Source: Candidatus Sulfobium mesophilum (lineage in GTDB: Bacteria; Nitrospirota; Thermodesulfovibrionia; Thermodesulfovibrionales; UBA6898). Taken from it: a DNA stretch of 43,760 nucleotides. The notes under the pieces are model-generated. The model did no database searches, was not told the origin of the DNA, and was given only the letters and a program-made list of their open reading frames with translations. Location: the NCBI GenBank assembly GCA_900302705.1, contig OUUY01000046.1, positions 1 to 43,760 on the forward strand, read 5' to 3'. Positions 27,358 to 36,662 of the stretch are shown here, one piece after another. Each line of letters begins with the position of its first letter. The stretch's first letter is position 1. Made by a program: the position numbers and the translations under genes.

Positions 27358-29037
27358 ATGAAGAGTGGCAGGCTTCTCGAAGATATAAAGACAAAGAATG
27401 ATATCGTAGATTTCATATCCTCCTATGTGCAGTTGAAAAAGTCAGGACAGAACTGGAAAGGCAACTGCCCCTTTCATTCAGAAAAAACCCCTTCCTTTAT
27501 GGTGAGCCCCTCTAAACAGATATTCCATTGTTTCGGTTGTGGAGCGGGCGGAGACATTATCACTTTTGTTATGAAACATGAAAATATTTCTTTTCAGGAA
27601 GCGATAACACTGCTTGCAAAAAGAGCGGGCGTGCCGTTGCCGTCAGAGGGAACTGACAAAAGAGCATCCCAGAAATACGAGAAGTTACGCGACGTTCTCT
27701 CTGAAGCCGGCAGATATTATGTTACGAAGTTGAAGGACTCTGCGCGGGCGGCAGCCTACCTGAGAGACAGGGGAATTGACGCGGGCTCCATAGACACCTT
27801 CGGAATAGGATTCGCCCCAGCCGGATGGGACAATCTTCTGAGGCATCTCCGGGGAAAAGGCTGCAGCGACGCTCTGATAAAGGAAGCGGGGCTTGCCGTA
27901 CAGGGGAATAAGGGTTTCTATGATATGTTCAGACACAGGATCATCTTCCCTATAACCGGCATGAGCGGCGGCATTATTGCTTTCGGAGGAAGGGCGCTTG
28001 ATGGCTCTGCGCCGAAGTATATCAACTCTCCTGAAACTACTGTATTTAAGAAATCCGATTCTCTTTTCGGCCTTTCTGCCGCCAAGGATGAAATAAGAAA
28101 GCAGGGGCGCGTTATCATTGCCGAGGGATATATGGATGTCATTATCTGTCATCAGTATGGGTTTAAGCAGGTCGTGGCGCCACTTGGTACAGCGCTTACG
28201 CCAGGGCATATCCAGAAACTGAGGGCCCTCAGCAGTAAGGCCGTGCTGGTGTTTGACGGAGACGCGGCGGGCAGGAGCGCCGCGCGGCGTGCGCTGGCCC
28301 TCATGTGCCACAATAACTATATGGCGAAAGTCCTCCTGCTGCCGGACGGCGAGGATCCTGACAGTTACCTGAGGAAATACGGTGCGGAATCGTTTGATAA
28401 CCAGCTCCGTTATGCAAAAAGTGTGGTTGATTTCCTTTTCAGTGTTCCCGCCGGAGATAATATTGAAATAGTCAGGGAGGCATTGACTTTGATATCGGGG
28501 GTTAAAGATTTGCTTTTCGCGGGTGAAATGCTCAGGGAACTTGCCGAAAGGGCCGGGATAAGCGAATCGACTATAAGAGAGGAATTCAAAAGGGTGAAAG
28601 GTTTGAACGTAACTGCCGTGCCCGGGCCCAGGCGCGCCTTTTCTTGTGAGAAAAAGAGCGAAGAGCATCTCCTTTTGAGTGCGTTAATCTCCTTCCCTGA
28701 AAAGTCCGATTACATTCTTTCGAGGCTTGACATGGACGACATTGAAGACAAGGTTATTGCCTCACTGCTTAGGAAGATCGCCACTTTGGGAGAGATGTGG
28801 GGGGCGACGCAAATTCTGGATATTGCAGATGATGAAGAAAGAAAAATGGTGACCAGATATTCGTTGGAACCTGGTCTTGACCCAGAGCAAATCGACAAGA
28901 GCATAGAGGGGTGTTTCAGGAGAATAGAGCAGAGGAAACTCAGTGAGAGACTGCGTCTGGCGCAAACCTCAGGAGACGCTGTTCTTGCGAATTCTCTTCT
29001 GCTTGAGAAGAGGTCTTTAGAGGAAAGAGGGTTATGA
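27358..29037 (+). CDS. dnaG: DNA primase
   Basis: This 559-residue primase makes RNA primers at the replication fork. It has the N-terminal CHC2 zinc finger ([11 protein letters not shown] and CFGCGAGGD), the RNA-polymerase core, and the TOPRIM motifs AEGYMDVI and [11 protein letters not shown]. The C-terminal helicase-binding region is rather short and divergent. GTGGGG lies before ATG 27358. A 135-base gap upstream may hold its own promoter, but I see no clear -35/-10 pair. Its stop overlaps the rpoD start by 4 bases. Confidence 0.96.
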   Translation: MKSGRLLEDIKTKNDIVDFISSYVQLKKSGQNWKGNCPFHSEKTPSFMVSPSKQIFHCFGCGAGGDIITFVMKHENISFQEAITLLAKRAGVPLPSEGTDKRASQKYEKLRDVLSEAGRYYVTKLKDSARAAAYLRDRGIDAGSIDTFGIGFAPAGWDNLLRHLRGKGCSDALIKEAGLAVQGNKGFYDMFRHRIIFPITGMSGGIIAFGGRALDGSAPKYINSPETTVFKKSDSLFGLSAAKDEIRKQGRVIIAEGYMDVIICHQYGFKQVVAPLGTALTPGHIQKLRALSSKAVLVFDGDAAGRSAARRALALMCHNNYMAKVLLLPDGEDPDSYLRKYGAESFDNQLRYAKSVVDFLFSVPAGDNIEIVREALTLISGVKDLLFAGEMLRELAERAGISESTIREEFKRVKGLNVTAVPGPRRAFSCEKKSEEHLLLSALISFPEKSDYILSRLDMDDIEDKVIASLLRKIATLGEMWGATQILDIADDEERKMVTRYSLEPGLDPEQIDKSIEGCFRRIEQRKLSERLRLAQTSGDAVLANSLLLEKRSLEERGL

Positions 29038-30614
29038 AAGAGCAAGAGGACTATTTCGAGGATTACGAGGAGGATGACCCTCGGGTCGGCGAATTTGAAG
29101 AGGAATATGAGGAAGAGGCCGAAAGAGAAGAAGAGGCCAATCATAGGGAATCTGTGTTTTTGGAAGGTGACCAGGACCCAATAAGGATTTACCTGAAGGA
29201 AATGGGAGGCGTGCCTTTGCTGACCAAAGAGGGCGAGATAGAGATTGCCAAAAAGATTGAGAAGGGAAAGGAGCGGGTCGCCAGGGTCATTTTTTCCCTT
29301 CCTTTTGTCCTGAGCAAACTGATTACGCTGGGGGAAATGGTAGAGGCCGGCGAGGCCCCCCTAGAGGAAATTATACAAAACGGCGAAGACGAAGCAGAGG
29401 AAGACCTTATACTGGAGAGGAAGAAGTTTTCAAAAAGCGCGTTGCAGTTGAAACCGCTTTGTGACAGCAGGAAGGCACTTCTTAGAAATCGGAGGGGTGC
29501 GGACGGCACTTCCGGTGAAAGGGACGAAAAGGGCCTCACTGAGAACTTGGAACAAATCCTTGACCTCATATGCCAGCTGAAATTAAAGGACGATGTGATT
29601 CTTGCTTTTTCAGAGGAGATAAAAAGGGCGATTGCCGATATTGAGGGACTTTACGCGAAGATGTCCGTTGCCGAGGAGAAGGCAAGGTCATCCGGTCTTG
29701 ACATAGAAAATGTGCGAGACTTATCGATGCTTGATGGCAAAACTGTTTCCGGCGAACTGGCCGGCATTCTTTCTGAATTAACGGATTTCAGGTCAGAAAT
29801 CGAAAAAAAACAGAATGTCTTAGACATAAACTATGGCGAAATGGGTAAAACTGGGGCGATTCTGGAGGAAGGCGAAAAGGAGATAAGAGAGGCCAAAAAC
29901 GCCTTGATAGAAGCTAACCTCAGGCTTGTAATAAGTATCGTGAAGAAGCATCTGGGCAGGGGACTTGGGTTTTCTGACTTGATACAAGAAGGCAATGTCG
30001 GCCTGATGAAGGCTGTCGATAAATTCGAATATAAGAGAGGATATAAGTTCAGCACCTATGCCACATGGTGGATAAGGCAGGCTATCACAAGAGCGATAGC
30101 CGAACAATCCAGAACAATCAGGATCCCGGTACACATGGTTGAGGCAGTCAATCGGATGGTAAAAGCGATACAGGAACTTGTTCAGGAAAATGGGCGCGAA
30201 CCTTTGACGGAAGAAATTGCGGAAAAAATGAAAATACCGGTAGAGAAAGTCAGGGTCATGCTCAAGATTTCGAAGGAACCCATTTCACTGGAGACCCCGA
30301 TTGGGGAAGATGAAGACAGTCATATACGCGATTTTATCGAGGATAAATCAGTGTTGTCTCCTCTGGATATTGCAATGCAGGGAGATATGAAGAAAAATAT
30401 AGATAAAGCTCTTTCATCTCTGACTGCCCGCGAACAGAGTATTATCAGGAAGAGGTTCGGTCTCGGAGAGGACTCCCCCCATACACTGGAAGAGGTCGGG
30501 CTTGAGTTTGATGTGACCCGCGAAAGGGTTAGACAGATCGAAGTAAAGGCTATCAGGAAGTTGCGGCACCCCTCAAGAAGCAAGTGGCTTAGGACCTTCA
30601 TCGAGAGTCCTTGA
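29034..30614 (+). CDS. rpoD: RNA polymerase sigma factor RpoD (sigma-70)
   Basis: This 526-residue primary sigma factor has regions 1.2 ([20 protein letters not shown]), a non-conserved insert, 2.1-2.4 (the [20 protein letters not shown] and [18 protein letters not shown] segments), 3 and 4.2 ([20 protein letters not shown]). It recognises TTGACA/TATAAT promoters like those seen in this window. The N-terminus replaces a full region 1.1 with about 40 residues that are nearly all acidic (long runs of Glu and Asp). It overlaps dnaG by 4 bases, so the two are coupled. Confidence 0.96.
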   Translation: MKEQEDYFEDYEEDDPRVGEFEEEYEEEAEREEEANHRESVFLEGDQDPIRIYLKEMGGVPLLTKEGEIEIAKKIEKGKERVARVIFSLPFVLSKLITLGEMVEAGEAPLEEIIQNGEDEAEEDLILERKKFSKSALQLKPLCDSRKALLRNRRGADGTSGERDEKGLTENLEQILDLICQLKLKDDVILAFSEEIKRAIADIEGLYAKMSVAEEKARSSGLDIENVRDLSMLDGKTVSGELAGILSELTDFRSEIEKKQNVLDINYGEMGKTGAILEEGEKEIREAKNALIEANLRLVISIVKKHLGRGLGFSDLIQEGNVGLMKAVDKFEYKRGYKFSTYATWWIRQAITRAIAEQSRTIRIPVHMVEAVNRMVKAIQELVQENGREPLTEEIAEKMKIPVEKVRVMLKISKEPISLETPIGEDEDSHIRDFIEDKSVLSPLDIAMQGDMKKNIDKALSSLTAREQSIIRKRFGLGEDSPHTLEEVGLEFDVTRERVRQIEVKAIRKLRHPSRSKWLRTFIESP

Positions 30615-30708
30615 CTAAAAGAAGACTTGCATTTATAGTAATAAGCTACTGATTTTTTTCATGAAGGACGATCAACATCAGGGCGTCGTTCCTTTAGTCT
30701 TGTTTGCA

Positions 30709-30784
30709 GGGCCCATAGCTCAGTTGGTAGAGCTACCGGCTCATAACCGGTTGGTCCCAGGTTCGAGTCCTGGTGGGCCCACCA
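30709..30784 (+). tRNA. tRNA-Met (anticodon CAT)
   Basis: All arms fold: acceptor GGGCCCA/TGGGCCC, D-stem GCTC/GAGC, anticodon stem ACCGG/CCGGT with loop CTCATAA, T-stem CCAGG/CCTGG with loop TTCGAGT, discriminator A and encoded CCA. It is 76 bases long. The paired first acceptor position and the anticodon stem lacking three G-C pairs of initiator type argue against tRNA-fMet. A lysidine-modified tRNA-Ile2 also has CAT and cannot be excluded by eye. Confidence 0.95.
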
Positions 30785-30800
30785 TACCCCTGGAGGACTG

Positions 30801-31523
30801 GTGAAAGATCTGATCAGGCATCTTATAAATCTGCAGGAAACTGACACAAGCATCATCAAGAAACGTGCCTTCATCGAAAAGATACCTTCCCGTATTTTTG
30901 AGGTTGACCAGCCTCTGAAGCAGGCGAATGCTGAACTGGAAAAGCTGAAACAAAAAACCGAATCACTCGCAAAGAAGAAGCGTAACAAGGAACTGTTTTT
31001 AGAGGAAATCAATGAAAAGATCAAGAAGATGAAGGCAAGGGTCTCTGAGTTGAAGACGAATAAGGAATATCAGGCACACCTTAAGGAGATGGAATCTTTT
31101 GGGGGTGAAATAGCAGGTGCGGAAGAAGAAATACTGGTCGTCATGGAAGAGCTTGACGCTGCAGTGAAACTGCAAAAAGGCAAAGAAGAAGATGTGCGCA
31201 GAGAGACGGACAAGTTGAATGTTTTCAAAAAACAGCTCGACGAGGAAGTCCTGAAATATGAGAATGAGTTGTCAGGGCTCAGGGAACAGAGGGCGAAGTT
31301 GGTTGGATTTATTGATTCGGACCTTTACGATAAGTATATGTTGCTTCTGAGAACGGGAAGCGGAATTGCCGTAACGCAGGCAAAAAATGAACTCTGTACC
31401 GGATGCAACATGAACATTCCTCCCCAGCTTTATGTTGAAATCAAAAAGAGTGAGGACGTCATTCAATGCCCCCAATGTCTCAGGATCCTTTTTTCTCCTG
31501 AATCTGAAGAAAATGATAGTTGA
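30801..31523 (+). CDS. Coiled-coil C4-type zinc ribbon protein
   Basis: This 240-residue protein has a long charged coiled coil (about residues 15-170) and a C-terminal zinc ribbon with CTGCNM and CPQCLR pairs. It belongs to the C4 zinc-ribbon family found widely in bacteria, for which nucleic-acid binding is assumed. GTG 30801 follows TGGAGGA. It lies between a tRNA gene and rnpB, a common neighbourhood for this family. Confidence 0.88.
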   Translation: MKDLIRHLINLQETDTSIIKKRAFIEKIPSRIFEVDQPLKQANAELEKLKQKTESLAKKKRNKELFLEEINEKIKKMKARVSELKTNKEYQAHLKEMESFGGEIAGAEEEILVVMEELDAAVKLQKGKEEDVRRETDKLNVFKKQLDEEVLKYENELSGLREQRAKLVGFIDSDLYDKYMLLLRTGSGIAVTQAKNELCTGCNMNIPPQLYVEIKKSEDVIQCPQCLRILFSPESEENDS

Positions 31524-31549
31524 TAACCCTACATTAAATGTTATATAAT
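31520..31549 (+). promoter_or_regulatory. Sigma-70 promoter of rnpB
   Basis: TTGATA (31520-31525) and TATAAT (31544-31549) are 18 bases apart. The expected transcript start near 31556-31560 is about ten bases before the predicted 5' end of RNase P RNA. The -35 element overlaps the last codon of the zinc-ribbon gene. Confidence 0.7.
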
Positions 31550-31568
31550 AATTAAATTTTATTATAGA

Positions 31569-31986
31569 CGCCGAAGTAGAACAGGTGGTCGCCCGCCCTT
31601 GAGGCGGGAGGAAAGTCCGAGCTCCATAGGGCAAGGCGCTCTGTAACACAGAGTCCCGGTGACGGGAAGGAAAGTGCCACAGAAAGGGAAACCGCCCATC
31701 AGGTATGGGTAAGGGTGAAAAGGTGTCCCCATCGGGGGATTCCCGGCGTTTGCCGGGAAAGGTAAGAGCTCACCAGTGTCCCGGGTGACCGGGGCAGCTA
31801 GGAAAACCCCGCCTGGAGCAAGGCCAAATAGGTTCCGCTTTGAGAGGGGCCCCTTCAAATCCCTGTTAATTGACGGGATAGCGGAACGGGTTAGGCCGCA
31901 AGACTTCGCTATGAACGCGGGGCAGAGATGAATGACCATGACCCGATTAACGGGGAACAGAACTCGGCTTATGGTCTGCTTCGGCA
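31569..31986 (+). ncRNA. rnpB: RNase P RNA, bacterial type A
   Basis: This is the catalytic RNA that matures tRNA 5' ends. The universally conserved segments are present: GAGGAAAGTCCGAGCTCCAT near 31608, CAGAAAGGGAAACCGCC near 31680, and AGAGATGAATGACCATG followed by ACAGAACTCGGCTTATGG near the 3' end. P1 is formed by GCCGAAGTAGA (31570-31580) and TCTGCTTCGGC (31975-31985), which fixes both ends. Length of about 418 bases is within the type A range. Confidence 0.96.
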
Positions 31987-32024
31987 AATTTAGACACCCG
32001 GGGAGGTATTTTGAGAAAGGCGTT

Positions 32025-32933
32025 ATGGACGACCATAAACTAAAAGTTTTCTGCACGGTTGCCGAAACAAAGAGTTTTTCCAAGACCTCCGAGATTATTC
32101 ATCTGACACAGCCCGCCGTCAGTCTCCAGATTCAGGCACTTGAGGAGGTTTACGAAACGAAGCTTTTCGACAGATCCAGCAGCACCGTCACGCTGACTCC
32201 GGCGGGGGAGATACTTTATCGTTATGCCAAGGAAATATTGAGTCTTTATGCGAATGCGGAAAAGGATATAGGAGAACTTATCGGTCTCGTCAAGGGTAGC
32301 ATCAGTATAGGCGCGAGTTCAACCTTAGGAAATTATCTTTTGCCGGGCGTCATTACCGACTTTAAGAGGGCTCATCTGAAAATAAAGGTCCATCTCCTTG
32401 TCGGCAACACCAAGAGGGTTGTGGAATTGCTTAATTCAGGAAATATAGACCTCGGCCTTGTCGAGGGCGATGTCACGAGACAGAAGATGGTTGTCGAAAA
32501 ACTTATAGGGGACGAACTCCTGCTGGTTGTTCCGTCTTACCACCCATGGGCAAAGAAAAAGGAAATTTCGATAAGCGAGCTTACGAAGGAGCCGTTTATT
32601 ATCAGGGAAGGAGGCTCAGGCACTCGTCAGATGATAGAGAAGTTTCTGTCGAAGCATGGGATAACGCCGCAGGATTTGAAAATATCTATGGTCCTTGGAA
32701 GTACGGAGGCGATTAAGGAGGCGGTCGAAAACGGCTTGGGTGTTTCCATTATTTCAAGATGGGCTGCACGCAAGGAGCTCCGATACGGAAGCCTTCACCT
32801 CCTTAGGATAAAAGAGGAGAAGATGTTTAGGGAGTTCTCACTAATTGTCAACAAGAATTCAGTCTCTTCGCATGCGGTAGACGAATTCCTTACCTATCTA
32901 AAGGCTTACCCATTTGAAAAGCTTTTGAGCTGA
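32025..32933 (+). CDS. LysR-family transcriptional regulator
   Basis: This 302-residue regulator has an N-terminal winged helix-turn-helix (KVFCTVAETKSFSKTSEIIHLTQPAVSLQIQALE segment, residues about 6-40) and a two-lobed LysR substrate-binding domain (SISIGASSTLGNYLLPG, DLGLVEG, ENGLGVSIISRWA). The binding domain resembles the CysL/CysB-like group, but the ligand is not predictable. ATG 32025 was chosen because the conserved DNA-binding domain starts there; an upstream in-frame start at 31932 would lie inside rnpB. It is convergent with the GH57 gene, with only 8 bases between stops. Confidence 0.92.
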   Translation: MDDHKLKVFCTVAETKSFSKTSEIIHLTQPAVSLQIQALEEVYETKLFDRSSSTVTLTPAGEILYRYAKEILSLYANAEKDIGELIGLVKGSISIGASSTLGNYLLPGVITDFKRAHLKIKVHLLVGNTKRVVELLNSGNIDLGLVEGDVTRQKMVVEKLIGDELLLVVPSYHPWAKKKEISISELTKEPFIIREGGSGTRQMIEKFLSKHGITPQDLKISMVLGSTEAIKEAVENGLGVSIISRWAARKELRYGSLHLLRIKEEKMFREFSLIVNKNSVSSHAVDEFLTYLKAYPFEKLLS

Positions 32934-32941
32934 CTGTTCGC

Positions 32942-34546
32942 TCAGCGTTTTGCGTATATTCTGAAATCGATCTCCCCGAAGATATTATTTTTTTGTTCCA
33001 GCCGCAAGAGGTGCGTCCTGTCTATCCTGCCGGAGGAGATTTCCTTATGCAGCTGCAGAAAGTTTTTCAGGTGTTCCCGGAACTTGTTTTCCGCGAAGGC
33101 CGCGGCATTGCCTGTCTTCATCATAAAAGGCCAGTCGCTGGATTGTGCCAGCAGGAGTTCTCGCAGGGCCTGGTTGAGCGCCCTTTTAAGGTGTCCTCGC
33201 GCACTCATATTTTGGCTGACAGCGTGTGCGAGAAGCTTTGAAGCCTTATGCAGGTGTTTGTATATCCAGTTGTTTGATGAATGTATCCATGTAGAAGAGT
33301 ATCCTTTGTCGCCCCAACTCGATGCGGAAGGCATGGCAGACTGAATTTCCCTGTGTTCATAAACGTATTCAGACGGCGTGATCAGCCGGAATGAATTCTT
33401 TCTGCGTTGTCCAGCTTCAAGAAGCGACCTGAGCCATTCGGGGCCTTCAAACCACCAGTGACCGAAAAGTTCAGCATCATAGGCTGCGGTGATAACCGGA
33501 GAGATTCTTAACCGTTTTCTCAGAAACATTACCTGATTGTTTTTTTCGGAAATGAAATGATCTGCGTGCATTCTCGCCTTCTTTAGAGCCTGCTTCGGCA
33601 CGTAGGGCTGTTTGCGGCCCGTTCCTCCCGTTATCCGGTAATACTTGAAGCCGGTAAAAGTGCGGACGTCACCGGGAAGGTAAGGCCTCAGATATTTGAG
33701 GTCAAGATCGAAACCGATATCACGATAAAAGTCTCTGTAGTCGAAGTCCCCCGGATATCCACCTACTGAACTCCAGACCTGCCTGGAAGACTCTATGTCC
33801 CGCGAGAAGGCTATGACCCCTGAGGGGGTTCTTACGGGCGCATAGATACTGTGCTTGCTTTCCGGAGTACTGTTAAGCAATCCGTGACTTTCGAGGAAGA
33901 TATACCTCACCTTCCTTTTTCCCAACACAGCATCGAGCTCCGGGACGAAACCGCATTCGGGTAGCCACATGCCTTGCGGTTTTTGCCCGAATGTCTTTTT
34001 ATGATGCTCGATGCCCAGTTGTATCTGTGCCTCAGCAGCATGAGGCATTGTGATTAGGGCAGGCAAAAAGGCATGAGTAGCGGTGCTTGCAATCAGCTCA
34101 ATTTTGCCGGAATCCCGTAATGACCTGAATGCAGAAACCAGGTCCCGCCTGTAAACTTCCTGGAAGAGGTACCGTATCCGGTTAAACCTGCGGAGATACA
34201 TTGCCGCCAGGGGCTTCATTGTCGCGCGCCTGCGGTTTCTGAATATCTCTTTTTCTGCAAGTTCAATGAGGCTGTTTAGATATTGCTCATACCTGCAAAT
34301 TAGCATTTTATCCCGGAGCATCTCTGTCAGAGGCGGAGTTATGGAGAGGGTTATTCTGAAATCAACGCCGTCTGACAAGAGTTCTCCCAAGATATCGAGC
34401 AAGGGGATATATGTTTCCGTAATGGCCTCGTAGAGCCATCTTTCTTCAAGATGAGAGGTGTATTCCGGGTAGCGGATGTATGGCAGGTGGGCGTGCAGAA
34501 TAACCATTAGATATCCTGAGGAGCAGTGTGCAGGACCTTTACGCAT
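32942..34546 (-). CDS. GH57 family 1,4-alpha-glucan branching enzyme (DUF1957 C-terminal domain)
   Basis: This protein, about 534 residues, belongs to glycoside hydrolase family 57 and probably introduces alpha-1,6 branches into glycogen-like glucan. It shows the N-terminal GYLMVILHAHLPYIRYPEY motif, WLPECGF with the catalytic nucleophile Glu, and YDAELFGHWWFEGPEWL with the acid/base Asp, followed by the helical C-terminal domain. ATG 34546 keeps the whole conserved N-terminus; ATG 34507 has a better ribosome-binding site (AGGA) and would give 521 residues. It is divergent from the aminotransferase gene. Confidence 0.9.
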   Translation of the reverse strand: MRKGPAHCSSGYLMVILHAHLPYIRYPEYTSHLEERWLYEAITETYIPLLDILGELLSDGVDFRITLSITPPLTEMLRDKMLICRYEQYLNSLIELAEKEIFRNRRRATMKPLAAMYLRRFNRIRYLFQEVYRRDLVSAFRSLRDSGKIELIASTATHAFLPALITMPHAAEAQIQLGIEHHKKTFGQKPQGMWLPECGFVPELDAVLGKRKVRYIFLESHGLLNSTPESKHSIYAPVRTPSGVIAFSRDIESSRQVWSSVGGYPGDFDYRDFYRDIGFDLDLKYLRPYLPGDVRTFTGFKYYRITGGTGRKQPYVPKQALKKARMHADHFISEKNNQVMFLRKRLRISPVITAAYDAELFGHWWFEGPEWLRSLLEAGQRRKNSFRLITPSEYVYEHREIQSAMPSASSWGDKGYSSTWIHSSNNWIYKHLHKASKLLAHAVSQNMSARGHLKRALNQALRELLLAQSSDWPFMMKTGNAAAFAENKFREHLKNFLQLHKEISSGRIDRTHLLRLEQKNNIFGEIDFRIYAKR

Positions 34547-34710
34547 GATGAGAAATGATACACCATATGGCTTAGGAGGACAACAATAGTGGATTAAAGG
34601 ACAAGGCATTAAGCTTGTTCCTGTCCGAAGTGAGGCTATTATTGAGCGTTTGCAAAAGGTAATGAAAAACATGCAAAATGAAAGCGCTACTTAGGAGGAC
34701 TTCGCCAGAT

Positions 34711-35571
34711 ATGAATATTTTTCTTGACGGCCTGATTGTGCCGGAAGCAGAGGCTGTTGTATCAGTATATGACCATGGATTCCTGTATGGAGACGGGATT
34801 TATGAGACTATGCGCTCCTATGATGGCGTCGTTTTTATGCTGAGCCGTCATATAAAGAGACTTCAACGCTCTGCACATTTAATAAGACTTGAGGCGCCAG
34901 AGAAGGAAAGGCTTACTGATGCGGTCTATGCGACCATTGAAGCGAATAACCTCTCCGATGCTTACATCAGGATCACTCTTTCCCGGGGGAAAGGGCCGAT
35001 AGGACTTGATCCGGGACTCTGCGGAAAACATACGCTTGTAGTCATTGCTGAACCGTTTAGGGAATATCCGGCCTTATGTTATGAGAGGGGTGTGCACCTT
35101 ATCTTTGCGAAGACCCGGCGGAATCTTGCTGAAGCAGTTGATCCGAAAATAAAATCCCTCAATTTTCTTAATAATATACTGGCTAAGATGGAAGCAAAGG
35201 AAAGGGGGGCTTATGAGGCTGTCATGCTGAACGCGGCAGGCTTCCTTACTGAGGGCACTGTATGTAACATCTTTTTTGTCAGGCATGGCATCCTCTATAC
35301 GCCGTCCGTAGCCGCCGGGATTCTTGATGGGATAACGAGAGAACTTGTAATCGGTCTTGCCAGAAAGAACGGGATTAAAGTGGAGGAGGGTAAGTTTTAT
35401 CCCGAGGACCTGCTGGGAGCCTCAGAGGTGTTTTTTACCAATACTACGGCCGAGGTGATGCCTGTGGCCCGTGTGGAAGATAGAGAATTCGAAGTGGGGG
35501 AAATCACGCGTGTATTGAGAAGCCTTTACAGGGCCGAAGTGAGACGGTATGTCAGCAATAACAGTAGGTGA
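34711..35571 (+). CDS. Class IV PLP aminotransferase (IlvE / aminodeoxychorismate lyase-like)
   Basis: This 286-residue fold-type IV PLP enzyme has YDHGFLYGDGIYETMR at the start, the PLP-binding Lys in the DPKIKSLNFLNNILAKMEA stretch, and the LTEGTVCNIFFV motif, with Cys where Ser is usual. It could be a branched-chain aminotransferase or PabC-like lyase; the sequence does not settle this. ATG 34711 fits the family start, with AGGAGG at 34693-34698 somewhat distant. It is convergent with lptG. Confidence 0.88.
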   Translation: MNIFLDGLIVPEAEAVVSVYDHGFLYGDGIYETMRSYDGVVFMLSRHIKRLQRSAHLIRLEAPEKERLTDAVYATIEANNLSDAYIRITLSRGKGPIGLDPGLCGKHTLVVIAEPFREYPALCYERGVHLIFAKTRRNLAEAVDPKIKSLNFLNNILAKMEAKERGAYEAVMLNAAGFLTEGTVCNIFFVRHGILYTPSVAAGILDGITRELVIGLARKNGIKVEEGKFYPEDLLGASEVFFTNTTAEVMPVARVEDREFEVGEITRVLRSLYRAEVRRYVSNNSR

Positions 35572-35597
35572 ACTGCAGGTAAAATTGTATGGAGTTA

Positions 35598-36662
35598 CTA
35601 TTCGGGTATGTGAAAGAAGAGATATATAGCAAGCGCGCTGAAGATTAGTGGAACTGTCCACGCAGAAATTAAAGCCGGAATAACTCCAGAGTAACCCATC
35701 GAAAGTGAAAAGGTGTAGCTGAGCCAGTAAAGAAGGCTTATAAGCAGCCCGAGTCCGGCGCTGAAGAGGCCGCCGCCTAATCTCATCCTTAGAGACAGTG
35801 CCATCCCAAGAATCATCATAAACAGGCTGACCAAAGGAAAAGATATTTTTGAATGGAGGTCGACGGCAAGTTTCAGATTTCGGAACCCGGCTCTCTTCAG
35901 CCTTTGAGTATACCGGTAAAGTTCGGCAATACCCATCTCAGCGGCACCTTTTAGGTCTTCTTCAAAGAAGTCGGGTGATTCGAGACTGCCGTATGTTATT
36001 GTCTTGAAATGTTCCACGGATCCCGTGCTGACATTGTATTTCGATACATCTTCGAATATCCAGGTTTCGCCGTTCCAACGGGCCTTCGCGGCAACAATTT
36101 TTTCTTTCAGCGAGTCGTCTCCTAATACAAAAACACTTACGCCCTCCGCTGTCTTTCTTTCGGCCACATAAAGATCGATTTTGACAGGCGAGCCATCTTT
36201 ACTTCTTAGCCAAAGCCCACCCTCGGTCACATTAAGGCGCCTGCTTTTGCCTTCCAGGAAGTTCTTGAGATTTGACGCCCTGTTCGAAAAGTCCGGCACA
36301 ATGAATTCTCCTGTGATAAATGCGAAAAGACTGAGAAATATGCCCATGACAATAAAGGGATTGGACAATGATCTCAACTTTCCGCCCGCTGCCTTTATTG
36401 CCGTGATCTCCTTCCTGTGCATAGCCTGACTGAACGTAAAGAGACTGCATGTAAGCACCGACATTGGCAGAACGTAGAGAAACAGCTTGGGTACGCTGAA
36501 AAATGCGTAAAGCAGGAGACTTGCAACTGAAGATTTACCCGGCATAAAATAGCCGATCTTGTCCACCATCTCGAGAAGGCTGAAAATTACTGACAGTCCT
36601 CCGGAGATTAGTAAGAGCAACTTGAGAAAATCCTTAAGGTAAAGGCGCTGTATTATTTTCAA
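35598..36662 (-). CDS. lptG: LPS export ABC transporter permease LptG
   Basis: This 354-residue inner-membrane protein of the YjgP/YjgQ family has three N-terminal and three C-terminal transmembrane helices around a periplasmic beta-jellyroll domain. With LptF and LptB it extracts lipopolysaccharide from the inner membrane and passes it to LptC/LptA. The gene overlaps lptF by 4 bases. Being second in the pair and carrying MKIIQRLYLKDFLKLLLL at the start, it is best called LptG. lptA, lptB and lptC are not in the window. Confidence 0.92.
   Translation of the reverse strand: MKIIQRLYLKDFLKLLLLISGGLSVIFSLLEMVDKIGYFMPGKSSVASLLLYAFFSVPKLFLYVLPMSVLTCSLFTFSQAMHRKEITAIKAAGGKLRSLSNPFIVMGIFLSLFAFITGEFIVPDFSNRASNLKNFLEGKSRRLNVTEGGLWLRSKDGSPVKIDLYVAERKTAEGVSVFVLGDDSLKEKIVAAKARWNGETWIFEDVSKYNVSTGSVEHFKTITYGSLESPDFFEEDLKGAAEMGIAELYRYTQRLKRAGFRNLKLAVDLHSKISFPLVSLFMMILGMALSLRMRLGGGLFSAGLGLLISLLYWLSYTFSLSMGYSGVIPALISAWTVPLIFSALAIYLFFHIPE

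Noticed and set aside
27685-28668. Long minus-strand reading frame (327 codons) opposite dnaG
   Set aside because: It lies wholly inside dnaG in antisense, has no family signature, and reflects codon bias of the primase gene.
31562-32083. Minus-strand reading frame of 173 codons across rnpB
   Set aside because: It overlaps the fully conserved RNase P RNA and the LysR start; proline-rich translation comes from antisense of structured RNA.
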